Shown piece by piece: positions 20,181 through 32,802 of a stretch of 64,000 bases of DNA; the stretch's first letter is position 1, and every line of letters starts with the position of its first letter. The position numbers were made by a program, and so were the translations under genes. The notes under the pieces were generated by a model. It had not been told where the DNA came from. It was given only the letters and a program-made list of their open reading frames with translations, and searched no databases. The stretch comes from Isoperla grammatica. Its lineage: Eukaryota; Arthropoda; Insecta; Plecoptera; Perlodidae. The DNA lies in assembly GCA_945910005.1 (NCBI GenBank), contig OX246743.1:6384300-6448299 (forward strand), read 5' to 3'.

Positions 20181-23100
20181 CAGAGTAAGCGAAGCCCCCT
20201 ACATTTTAATCCGGCCCAGTATTATTTCTGGCTATAGTGTAGACCGTAGAGCAGTGTTCTTGTACTACCCAGCACGAGGTTGAAACAAGTCGCCTATACT
20301 TGTCAGCAGCCGCGCAGTTGTACTACCTAGCACGAGGTTGAAACAAGTCGCCTATACTTGTCTGCAGCCGCGCAGTTGTACTACCTAGCACGAGGTTGAA
20401 ACAAGTCGCCTATACTTGTCAGCAGCCGCGCAGTTGTACTACCTAGCACGAGGTTGAAACAAGTCGCCTATACTTGTCAGCAGCCGCGCAGTTGTACTAC
20501 CCAGCACGAGGTTGAAACAAGTCGCCTATACTTGTCAGCAGCCGCGCAGTTGTACTACCCAGCACGAGGTTGAGACAAGTCGCCTATACTTGTCAGCAGC
20601 CGCGCAGTTGTACTACCTAGCACGAGGTTGAAACAAGTCTCCTATACTTGTCAGCAGCCGCGCAGTTGTACTACCCAGCACGAGGTTGAAACAAGTCTCC
20701 TATACTTGTCAGCAGCCGCGCAGTTGTACTACCTAGCACGAGGTTGAGACAAGTCGCCTATACTTGTCAGCAGCCGCGCAGTTGTACTACCCAGCACGAG
20801 GTTGAAACAAGTCGCCTATACTTGTCAGCAGCCGCGCAGTTGTACTACCTAGCACGAGGTTGAAACAAGTCGCCTATACTTGTCAGCAGCCGCGCAGTTG
20901 TACTACCTAGCACGAGGTTGAAACAAGTCTCCTATACTTGTCAGCAGCCGCGCAGTTGTACTACCCAGCACGAGGTTGAGACAAGTCGCCTATACTTGTC
21001 AGCAGCCGCGCAGTTGTACTACCCAGCACGAGGTTGAGACAAGTCTCCTATACTTGTCAGCAGCCGCGCAGTTGTACTACCTAGCACGAGGTTGAGACAA
21101 GTCGCCTATACTTGTCAGCAGCCGCGCAGTTGTACTACCCAGCACGAGGTTGAGACAAGTCTCCTATACTTGTCAGCAGCCGCGCAGTTGTACTACCCAG
21201 CACGAGGTTGAGACAAGTCGCCTATACTTGTCAGCAGCCGCGCAGTTGTACTACCTAGCACGAGGTTGAAACAAGTCTCCTATACTTGTCAGCAGCCGCG
21301 CAGTTGTACTACCTAGCACGAGGTTGAGACAAGTCGCCTATACTTGTCAGCAGCCGCGCAGTTGTACTACCTAGCACGAGGTTGAAACAAGTCTCCTATA
21401 CTTGTCAGCAGCCGCGCAGTTGTACTACCTAGCACGAGGTTGAAACAAGTCTCCTATACTTGTCAGCAGCCGCGCAGTTGTACTACCTAGCACGAGGTTG
21501 AAACAAGTCTCCTATACTTGTCAGCAGCCGCGCAGTTGTACTACCTAGCACGAGGTTGAAACAAGTCTCCTATACTTGTCAGCAGCCGCGCAGTTGTACT
21601 ACCTAGCACGAGGTTGAAACAAGTCTCCTATACTTGTCAGCAGCCGCGCAGTTGTACTACCTAGCACGAGGTTGAAACAAGTCTCCTATACTTGTCAGCA
21701 GCCGCGCAGTTGTACTACCCAGCACGAGGTTGAAACAAGTCGCCTATACTTGTCTGCAGCCGCGCAGTTGTACTACCCAGCACGAGGTTGAAACAAGTCG
21801 CCTATACTTGTCTGCAGCCGCGCAGTTGTATACTACCTAGCACGAGGTTGAAACAAGTCGCCTATACTTGTCTGCAGCCGCGCAGTTGTACTACCCAGCA
21901 CGAGGTTGAAACAAGTCGCCTATACTTGTCAGCAGCCGCGCAGTTGTACTACCCAGCACGAGGTTGAAACAAGTCGCCTATACTTGTCAGCAGCCGCGCA
22001 GTTGTACTACCTAGCACGAGGTTGAAACAAGTCTCCTATACTTGTCAGCAGCCGCGCAGTTGTACTACCTAGCACGAGGTTGAAACAAGTCTCCTATACT
22101 TGTCAGCAGCCGCGCAGTTGTACTACCTAGCACGAGGTTGAAACAAGTCTCCTATACTTGTCAGCAGCCGCGCAGTTGTACTACCTAGCACGAGGTTGAG
22201 ACAAGTCGCCTATACTTGTCTGCAGCCGCGCAGTTGTACTAGCTAGCACGAGGTTGAGACAAGTCGCCTATACTTGTCTGCAGCCGCGCAGTTGTACTAC
22301 CTAGCACGAGGTTGAAACAAGTCTCCTATACTTGTCAGCAGCCGCGCAGTTGTACTACCTAGCACGAGGTTGAAACAAGTCTCCTATACTTGTCAGCAGC
22401 CGCGCAGTTGTACTACCTAGCACGAGGTTGAAACAAGTCTCCTATACTTGTCAGCAGCCGCGCAGTTGTACTACCTAGCACGAGGTTGAAACAAGTCTCC
22501 TATACTTGTCAGCAGCCGCGCAGTTGTACTACCTAGCACGAGGTTGAAACAAGTCTCCTATACTTGTCAGCAGCCGCGCAGTTGTACTACCCAGCACGAG
22601 GTTGAAACAAGTCGCCTATACTTGTCTGCAGCCGCGCAGTTGTACTACCCAGCACGAGGTTGAAACAAGTCGCCTATACTTGTCTGCAGCCGCGCAGTTG
22701 TATACTACCTAGCACGAGGTTGAAACAAGTCGCCTATACTTGTCTGCAGCCGCGCAGTTGTACTACCCAGCACGAGGTTGAAACAAGTCGCCTATACTTG
22801 TCTGCAGCCGCGCAGTTGTACTACCCAGCACGAGGTTGAAACAAGTCGCCTATACTTGTCTGCAGCCGCGCAGTTGTATACTAGCTAGCATGAGGTTGAG
22901 ACAAGTCGCCTATACTTGTCTGCAGCCGCGCAGTTGTATACTAGCTAGCACGAGGTTGAAACAAGTCTCCTATACTTGTCTGCAGCCGCGCAGTTGTACT
23001 ACCTAGCACGAGGTTGAGACAAGTCGCCTATACTTGTCAGAGCCGCGCAGTTGTACTACCCAGCACGAGGTTGAGACAAGTCGCCTATACTTGTCTGCAG

Positions 23101-24378
23101 CCGCGCAGTTGTATACTACCTAGCACGAGGTTGAGACAAGTCGCCTATACTTGTCTGCAGCCGCGCAGTTGTATACTACCTAGCACGAGGTTGAAACAAG
23201 TCGCCTATACTTGTCTGCAGCCGCGCAGTTGTACTACCCAGCACGAGGTTGAAACAAGTCGCCTATACTTGTCAGAGCCGCGCAGTTGTACTACCCAGCA
23301 CGAGGTTGAAACAAGTCGCCTATACTTGTCAGAGCCGCGCAGTTGTACTACCCAGCACGAGGTTGAAACAAGTCGCCTATACTTGTCTGCAGCCGCGCAG
23401 TTGTATACTACCTAGCATGAGGTTGAAACAAGTCGCCTATACTTGTCTGCAGCCGCGCAGTTGTACTACCCAGCACGAGGTTGAAACAAGTCGCCTATAC
23501 TTGTCTGCAGCCGCGCAGTTGTATACTACCCAGCACGAGGTTGAAACAAGTCGCCTATACTTGTCTGCAGCCGCGCAGTTGTATACTACCTAGCACGAGG
23601 TTGAGACAAGTCGCCTATACTTGTCTGCAGCCGCGCAGTTGTACTACCCAGCACGAGGTTGAAACAAGTCGCCTATACTTGTCTGCAGCCGCGCAGTTGT
23701 ATACTACCTAGCACGAGGTTGAAACAAGTCGCCTATACTTGTCTGCAGCCGCGCAGTTGTATACTACCTAGCACGAGGTTGAGACAAGTCGCCTATACTT
23801 GTCAGCAGCCGCGCAGTTGTATACTACCTAGCACGAGGTTGAAACAAGTCTCCTATACTTGTCTGCAGCCGCGCAGTTGTACTACCCAGCACGAGGTTGA
23901 AACAAGTCGCCTATACTTGTCAGAGCCGCGCAGTTGTATACTACCTAGCACGAGGTTGAAAAAAGTCTCCTATACTTGTCTGCAGCCGCGCAGTTGTATA
24001 CTACCTAGCACGAGGTTGAAACAAGTCGCCTATACTTGTCTGCAGCCGCGCAGTTGTATACTACCTAGCACGAGGTTGAAACAAGTCGCCTATACTTGTC
24101 TGCAGCCGCGCAGTTGTATAGTAGCTAGCATGAGGTTGAGACAAGTCGCCTATACTTGTCTGCAGCCGCGCAGTTGTATACTAGCTAGCACGAGGTTGAA
24201 ACAAGTCGCCTTTACTTGTCTGCAGCCGCGCAGTTGTATACTAGCTAGCATGAGGTTGAGACAAGTCGCCTATACTTGTCTGCAGCCGCGCAGTGTATAC
24301 TAGCTAGCACGAGGTTGAAACAAGTCGCCTATACTTGTCTGCAGCCGCGCAGTTGTACTACCCAGCACGAGGTTGAAA

Positions 24379-27300
24379 CAAGTCGCCTATACTTGTCAGC
24401 AGCCGCGCAGTTGTACTACCCAGCACGAGGTTGAAACAAGTCGCCTATACTTGTCTGCAGCCGCGCAGTTGTACTGCCCAGCACGAGGTTGAAACAAGTC
24501 TCCTATACTTGTCAGCAGCCGCGCAGTTGTACTGCCCAGCACGAGGTTGAAACAAGTCGCCTATACTTGTCAGAGCCGCGCAGTTGTACTACCTAGCACG
24601 AGGTTGAAACAAGTCGCCTATACTTGTCAGAGCCGCGCAGTTGTATACTACCTAGCATGAGGTTGAGACTAGTCGCCTATACTTGTCTGCAGCCGCGCAG
24701 TTGTATACTAGCTAGCACGAGGTTGAAACAAGTCTCCTATACTTGTCAGAGCCGCGCAGTTGTATACTAGCTAGCACGAGGTTGAGACAAGTCGCCTATA
24801 CTTGTCTGCAGCCGCGCAGTTGTATACTACCTAGCACGAGGTTGAGACAAGTCGCCTATACTTGTCTGCAGCCGCGCAGTTGTATACTACCTAGCACGAG
24901 GTTGAGACAAGTCGCCTATACTTGTCTGCAGCCGCGCAGTTGTATACTACCTAGCACGATGTTGAGACAAGTCGCCTATACTTGTCTGCAGCCGCGCAGT
25001 TGTACTACCTAGCATGAGGTTGAGACAAGTCGCCTATACTTGTCTGCAGCCGCGCAGTTGTATACTAGCTAGCACGAGGTTGAGACAAGTCGCCTATACT
25101 TGTCTGCAGCCGCGCAGTTGTACTACCTAGCACGAGGTTGAGACAAGTCGCCTATACTTGTCTGCAGCCGCGCAGTTGTACTAGCTAGCACGAGGTTGAG
25201 ACAAGTCGCCTATACTTGTCTGCAGCCGCGCAGTTGTACTACCTAGCACGAGGTTGAGACAAGTCGCCTATACTTGTCTGCAGCCGCGCAGTTGTACTAC
25301 CTAGCACGAGGTTGAGACAAGTCGCCTATACTTGTCTGCAGCCGCGCAGTTGTATACTACCTAGCACGAGGTTGAAACAAGCCGCCTATACTTGTCTGCA
25401 GCCGCGCAGTTGTACTACCCAGCACGAGGTTGAAACAAGTCGCCTATACTTGTCTGCAGCCGCGCAGTTGTATACTACCTAGCACGAGGTTGAAACAAGT
25501 CGCCTATACTTGTCTGCAGCCGCGCAGTTGTACTACCCAGCACGAGGTTGAAACAAGTCGCCTATACTTGTCTGCAGCCGCGCAGTTGTACTACCTAGCA
25601 CGAGGTTGAGACAAGTCGCCTATACTTGTCTGCAGCCGCGCAGTTGTACTACCTAGCACGAGGTTGAGACAAGTCGCCTATACTTGTCTGCAGCCGCGCA
25701 GTTGTACTACCTAGCACGAGGTTGAGACAAGTCGCCTATACTTGTCTGCAGCCGCGCAGTTGTACTACCTAGCATGAGGTTGAGACAAGTCGCCTATACT
25801 TGTCTGCAGCCGCGCAGTTGTACTACCTAGCACGAGGTTGAGACAAGTCGCCTATACTTGTCTGCAGCCGCGCAGTTGTACTACCTAGCACGAGGTTGAG
25901 ACAAGTCGCCTATACTTGTCTGCAGCCGCGCAGTTGTATACTACCTAGCACGAGGTTGAAACAAGTCGCCTATACTTGTCTGCAGCCGCGCAGTTGTACT
26001 ACCCAGCACGAGGTTGAAACAAGTCGCCTATACTTGTCTGCAGCCGCGCAGTTGTATACTACCTAGCACGAGGTTGAAACAAGTCGCCTATACTTGTCTG
26101 CAGCCGCGCAGTTGTACTACCCAGCACGAGGTTGAAACAAGTCGCCTATACTTGTCTGCAGCCGCGCAGTTGTACTACCTAGCACGAGGTTGAGACAAGT
26201 CGCCTATACTTGTCAGCAGCCGCGCAGTTGTACTACCTAGCACGAGGTTGAGACAAGTCGCCTATACTTGTCTGCAGCCGCGCAGTTGTACTACCTAGCA
26301 CGAGGTTGAGACAAGTCGCCTATACTTGTCTGCAGCCGCGCAGTTGTGTACTACCTAGCACGAGGTTGAGACAAGTCGCCTATACTTGTCTGCAGCCGCG
26401 CAGTTGTACTACCTAGCATGAGGTTGAGACAAGTCGCCTATACTTGTCTGCAGCCGCGCAGTTGTACTACCTAGCACGAGGTTGAGACAAGTCGCCTATA
26501 CTTGTCTGCAGCCGCGCAGTTGTACTACCTAGCACGAGGTTGAGACAAGTCGCCTATACTTGTCTGCAGCCGCGCAGTTGTACTAGCTAGCACGAGGTTG
26601 AGACAAGTCGCCTATACTTGTCTGCAGCCGCGCAGTTGTACTACCTAGCACGAGGTTGAGACAAGTCGCCTATACTTGTCTGCAGCCGCGCAGTTGTACT
26701 ACCTAGCACGAGGTTGAGACAAGTCGCCTATACTTGTCTGCAGCCGCGCAGTTGTATACTACCTAGCACGAGGTTGAGACAAGTCGCCTATACTTGTCTG
26801 CAGCCGACCAGTTGTACTACCCAGCACGAGGTTGAGACAAGTCGCCTATACTTGTCTGCAGCCGCGCAGTTGTACTACCTAGCACGAGGTTGAGACAAGT
26901 CGCCTATACTTGTCTGCAGCCGACCAGTTTTATACTACCTAGCACGAGGTTGAAACAAGTCGCCTATACTTGTCTGCAGCCGCGCAGTTGTATACTACCT
27001 AGCACGAGTTTGAAACAAGTCGCCTATACTTGTCTGCAGCCGCGCAGTTGTACTACCTAGCACGAGGTTGAAACAAGTCGCCTATACTTGTCTGCAGCCG
27101 CGCAGTTGTACTACCCAGCACGAGGTTGAGACAAGTCGCCTATACTTGTCTGCAGCCGCGCAGTTGTACTACCCAGCACGAGGTTGAGACAAGTCGCCTA
27201 TACTTGTCTGCAGCCGCGCAGTTGTACTACCCAGCACGAGGTTGAAACAAGTCGCCTATACTTGTCTGCAGCCGCGCAGTTGTACTACCCAGCACGAGGT

Positions 27301-28590
27301 TGAGACAAGTCGCCTATACTTGTCTGCAGCCGCGCAGTTGTACTACCCAGCACGAGGTTGAAACAAGTCGCCTATACTTGTCTGCAGCCGCGCAGTTGTA
27401 CTACCTAGCACGAGGTTGAGACAAGTCGCCTATACTTGTCTGCAGCCGCGCAGTTGTACTACCTAGCACGAGGTTGAGACAAGTCGCCTATACTTGTCTG
27501 CAGCCGCGCAGTTGTATACTACCTAGCACGAGGTTGAAACAAGTCGCCTATACTTGTCTGCAGCCGCGCAGTTGTACTACCTAGCATGAGGTTGAGACAA
27601 GTCGCCTATACTTGTCTGCAGCCGCGCAGTTGTATACTACCTAGCATGAGGTTGAGACAAGTCGCCTATACTTGTCTGCAGCCGCGCAGTTGTACTAGCT
27701 AGCACGAGGTTGAGACAAGTCGCCTATACTTGTCAGCAGCCGCGCAGTTGTACTACCTAGCACGAGGTTGAGACAAGTCGCCTATACTTGTCTGCAGCCG
27801 CGCAGTTGTACTACCTAGCACGAGGTTGAGACAAGTCGCCTATACTTGTCTGCAGCCGCGCAGTTGTACTACCTAGCACGAGGTTGAGACAAGTCGCTTA
27901 TACTTGTCTGCAGCCGCGCAGTTGTACTACCTAGCACGAGGTTGAGACAAGTCGCCTATACTTGTCAGCAGCCGCGCAGTTGTACTACCTAGCATGAGGT
28001 TGAGACATGTCGCCTATACTTGTCTGCAGCCGCGCAGTTGTACTACCTAGCACGAGGTTGAGACAAGTCGCCTATACTTGTCTGCAGCCGCGCAGTTGTA
28101 TACTACCTAGCACGAGGTTGAAACAAGTCTTCTATACTTGTCAGAGCCGCGCAGTTGTACTACCCAGCACGAGGTTGAAACAAGTCGCCTATACTTGTCA
28201 GCAGCCGCGCAGTTGTACTACCTAGCACGAGGTTGAGACAAGTCGCCTATACTTGTCTGCAGCCGCGCAGTTGTACTACCTAGCATGAGGTTGAGACAAG
28301 TCGCCTATACTTGTCTGCAGCCGCGCAGTTGTATACTAGCTAGCACGAGGTTGAAACAAGTCGCCTATACTTGTCTGCAGCCGCGCAGTTGTACTACCTA
28401 GCATGAGGTTGAGACAAGTCGCCTATACTTGTCAGCAGCCGCGCAGTTGTATATTTGCTAGCACGAGGTTGAAACAAGTCGCCTATACTTGTCTGCAGCC
28501 GCGCAGTTGTACTTCCTAGCATGAGGTTGAGACAAGTCGCCTATACTTGTCTGCAGCCGCGCAGTTGTACTACCTAGCACGAGGTTGAGA
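24379..28590. repeat. 4,212-bp higher-order unit in the 58-bp satellite, copy 1
   Basis: The sequence from about 24379 recurs 4,212 bases downstream. Rare markers recur at exactly that offset: AAGCCGCC (25380 and 29592), GCCGACCAGTTTTATAC (about 26920 and 31132), and GTATATTTGCTAGC (about 28448 and 32660). The match runs to about 28608, where TCAGCAG in copy 1 faces TCTGCAG in copy 2. I saw no differences at the points checked. Confidence 0.93.
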
Positions 28591-31500
28591 CAAGTCGCCT
28601 ATACTTGTCAGCAGCCGCGCAGTTGTACTACCCAGCACGAGGTTGAAACAAGTCGCCTATACTTGTCTGCAGCCGCGCAGTTGTACTGCCCAGCACGAGG
28701 TTGAAACAAGTCTCCTATACTTGTCAGCAGCCGCGCAGTTGTACTGCCCAGCACGAGGTTGAAACAAGTCGCCTATACTTGTCAGAGCCGCGCAGTTGTA
28801 CTACCTAGCACGAGGTTGAAACAAGTCGCCTATACTTGTCAGAGCCGCGCAGTTGTATACTACCTAGCATGAGGTTGAGACTAGTCGCCTATACTTGTCT
28901 GCAGCCGCGCAGTTGTATACTAGCTAGCACGAGGTTGAAACAAGTCTCCTATACTTGTCAGAGCCGCGCAGTTGTATACTAGCTAGCACGAGGTTGAGAC
29001 AAGTCGCCTATACTTGTCTGCAGCCGCGCAGTTGTATACTACCTAGCACGAGGTTGAGACAAGTCGCCTATACTTGTCTGCAGCCGCGCAGTTGTATACT
29101 ACCTAGCACGAGGTTGAGACAAGTCGCCTATACTTGTCTGCAGCCGCGCAGTTGTATACTACCTAGCACGATGTTGAGACAAGTCGCCTATACTTGTCTG
29201 CAGCCGCGCAGTTGTACTACCTAGCATGAGGTTGAGACAAGTCGCCTATACTTGTCTGCAGCCGCGCAGTTGTATACTAGCTAGCACGAGGTTGAGACAA
29301 GTCGCCTATACTTGTCTGCAGCCGCGCAGTTGTACTACCTAGCACGAGGTTGAGACAAGTCGCCTATACTTGTCTGCAGCCGCGCAGTTGTACTAGCTAG
29401 CACGAGGTTGAGACAAGTCGCCTATACTTGTCTGCAGCCGCGCAGTTGTACTACCTAGCACGAGGTTGAGACAAGTCGCCTATACTTGTCTGCAGCCGCG
29501 CAGTTGTACTACCTAGCACGAGGTTGAGACAAGTCGCCTATACTTGTCTGCAGCCGCGCAGTTGTATACTACCTAGCACGAGGTTGAAACAAGCCGCCTA
29601 TACTTGTCTGCAGCCGCGCAGTTGTACTACCCAGCACGAGGTTGAAACAAGTCGCCTATACTTGTCTGCAGCCGCGCAGTTGTATACTACCTAGCACGAG
29701 GTTGAAACAAGTCGCCTATACTTGTCTGCAGCCGCGCAGTTGTACTACCCAGCACGAGGTTGAAACAAGTCGCCTATACTTGTCTGCAGCCGCGCAGTTG
29801 TACTACCTAGCACGAGGTTGAGACAAGTCGCCTATACTTGTCTGCAGCCGCGCAGTTGTACTACCTAGCACGAGGTTGAGACAAGTCGCCTATACTTGTC
29901 TGCAGCCGCGCAGTTGTACTACCTAGCACGAGGTTGAGACAAGTCGCCTATACTTGTCTGCAGCCGCGCAGTTGTACTACCTAGCATGAGGTTGAGACAA
30001 GTCGCCTATACTTGTCTGCAGCCGCGCAGTTGTACTACCTAGCACGAGGTTGAGACAAGTCGCCTATACTTGTCTGCAGCCGCGCAGTTGTACTACCTAG
30101 CACGAGGTTGAGACAAGTCGCCTATACTTGTCTGCAGCCGCGCAGTTGTATACTACCTAGCACGAGGTTGAAACAAGTCGCCTATACTTGTCTGCAGCCG
30201 CGCAGTTGTACTACCCAGCACGAGGTTGAAACAAGTCGCCTATACTTGTCTGCAGCCGCGCAGTTGTATACTACCTAGCACGAGGTTGAAACAAGTCGCC
30301 TATACTTGTCTGCAGCCGCGCAGTTGTACTACCCAGCACGAGGTTGAAACAAGTCGCCTATACTTGTCTGCAGCCGCGCAGTTGTACTACCTAGCACGAG
30401 GTTGAGACAAGTCGCCTATACTTGTCAGCAGCCGCGCAGTTGTACTACCTAGCACGAGGTTGAGACAAGTCGCCTATACTTGTCTGCAGCCGCGCAGTTG
30501 TACTACCTAGCACGAGGTTGAGACAAGTCGCCTATACTTGTCTGCAGCCGCGCAGTTGTGTACTACCTAGCACGAGGTTGAGACAAGTCGCCTATACTTG
30601 TCTGCAGCCGCGCAGTTGTACTACCTAGCATGAGGTTGAGACAAGTCGCCTATACTTGTCTGCAGCCGCGCAGTTGTACTACCTAGCACGAGGTTGAGAC
30701 AAGTCGCCTATACTTGTCTGCAGCCGCGCAGTTGTACTACCTAGCACGAGGTTGAGACAAGTCGCCTATACTTGTCTGCAGCCGCGCAGTTGTACTAGCT
30801 AGCACGAGGTTGAGACAAGTCGCCTATACTTGTCTGCAGCCGCGCAGTTGTACTACCTAGCACGAGGTTGAGACAAGTCGCCTATACTTGTCTGCAGCCG
30901 CGCAGTTGTACTACCTAGCACGAGGTTGAGACAAGTCGCCTATACTTGTCTGCAGCCGCGCAGTTGTATACTACCTAGCACGAGGTTGAGACAAGTCGCC
31001 TATACTTGTCTGCAGCCGACCAGTTGTACTACCCAGCACGAGGTTGAGACAAGTCGCCTATACTTGTCTGCAGCCGCGCAGTTGTACTACCTAGCACGAG
31101 GTTGAGACAAGTCGCCTATACTTGTCTGCAGCCGACCAGTTTTATACTACCTAGCACGAGGTTGAAACAAGTCGCCTATACTTGTCTGCAGCCGCGCAGT
31201 TGTATACTACCTAGCACGAGTTTGAAACAAGTCGCCTATACTTGTCTGCAGCCGCGCAGTTGTACTACCTAGCACGAGGTTGAAACAAGTCGCCTATACT
31301 TGTCTGCAGCCGCGCAGTTGTACTACCCAGCACGAGGTTGAGACAAGTCGCCTATACTTGTCTGCAGCCGCGCAGTTGTACTACCCAGCACGAGGTTGAG
31401 ACAAGTCGCCTATACTTGTCTGCAGCCGCGCAGTTGTACTACCCAGCACGAGGTTGAAACAAGTCGCCTATACTTGTCTGCAGCCGCGCAGTTGTACTAC

Positions 31501-32802
31501 CCAGCACGAGGTTGAGACAAGTCGCCTATACTTGTCTGCAGCCGCGCAGTTGTACTACCCAGCACGAGGTTGAAACAAGTCGCCTATACTTGTCTGCAGC
31601 CGCGCAGTTGTACTACCTAGCACGAGGTTGAGACAAGTCGCCTATACTTGTCTGCAGCCGCGCAGTTGTACTACCTAGCACGAGGTTGAGACAAGTCGCC
31701 TATACTTGTCTGCAGCCGCGCAGTTGTATACTACCTAGCACGAGGTTGAAACAAGTCGCCTATACTTGTCTGCAGCCGCGCAGTTGTACTACCTAGCATG
31801 AGGTTGAGACAAGTCGCCTATACTTGTCTGCAGCCGCGCAGTTGTATACTACCTAGCATGAGGTTGAGACAAGTCGCCTATACTTGTCTGCAGCCGCGCA
31901 GTTGTACTAGCTAGCACGAGGTTGAGACAAGTCGCCTATACTTGTCAGCAGCCGCGCAGTTGTACTACCTAGCACGAGGTTGAGACAAGTCGCCTATACT
32001 TGTCTGCAGCCGCGCAGTTGTACTACCTAGCACGAGGTTGAGACAAGTCGCCTATACTTGTCTGCAGCCGCGCAGTTGTACTACCTAGCACGAGGTTGAG
32101 ACAAGTCGCTTATACTTGTCTGCAGCCGCGCAGTTGTACTACCTAGCACGAGGTTGAGACAAGTCGCCTATACTTGTCAGCAGCCGCGCAGTTGTACTAC
32201 CTAGCATGAGGTTGAGACATGTCGCCTATACTTGTCTGCAGCCGCGCAGTTGTACTACCTAGCACGAGGTTGAGACAAGTCGCCTATACTTGTCTGCAGC
32301 CGCGCAGTTGTATACTACCTAGCACGAGGTTGAAACAAGTCTTCTATACTTGTCAGAGCCGCGCAGTTGTACTACCCAGCACGAGGTTGAAACAAGTCGC
32401 CTATACTTGTCAGCAGCCGCGCAGTTGTACTACCTAGCACGAGGTTGAGACAAGTCGCCTATACTTGTCTGCAGCCGCGCAGTTGTACTACCTAGCATGA
32501 GGTTGAGACAAGTCGCCTATACTTGTCTGCAGCCGCGCAGTTGTATACTAGCTAGCACGAGGTTGAAACAAGTCGCCTATACTTGTCTGCAGCCGCGCAG
32601 TTGTACTACCTAGCATGAGGTTGAGACAAGTCGCCTATACTTGTCAGCAGCCGCGCAGTTGTATATTTGCTAGCACGAGGTTGAAACAAGTCGCCTATAC
32701 TTGTCTGCAGCCGCGCAGTTGTACTTCCTAGCATGAGGTTGAGACAAGTCGCCTATACTTGTCTGCAGCCGCGCAGTTGTACTACCTAGCACGAGGTTGA
32801 GA
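28591..32802. repeat. 4,212-bp higher-order unit in the 58-bp satellite, copy 2
   Basis: The second copy follows the first directly. Identical reading-frame translations at 24743-25012 and 28955-29224, and at 28007-28225 and 32219-32437, confirm the offset. Near-identity implies a very recent duplication or an assembly artefact. A smaller unit of about 584 bp (10 monomers) is visible within each copy, for example 25352 against 25936. Confidence 0.93.

Noticed and set aside
23659..24303. Plus-strand 214-codon repeat protein
   Set aside because: It is a run of in-frame 57/60-bp satellite monomers. It lacks exon context and is broken by 58-bp units.
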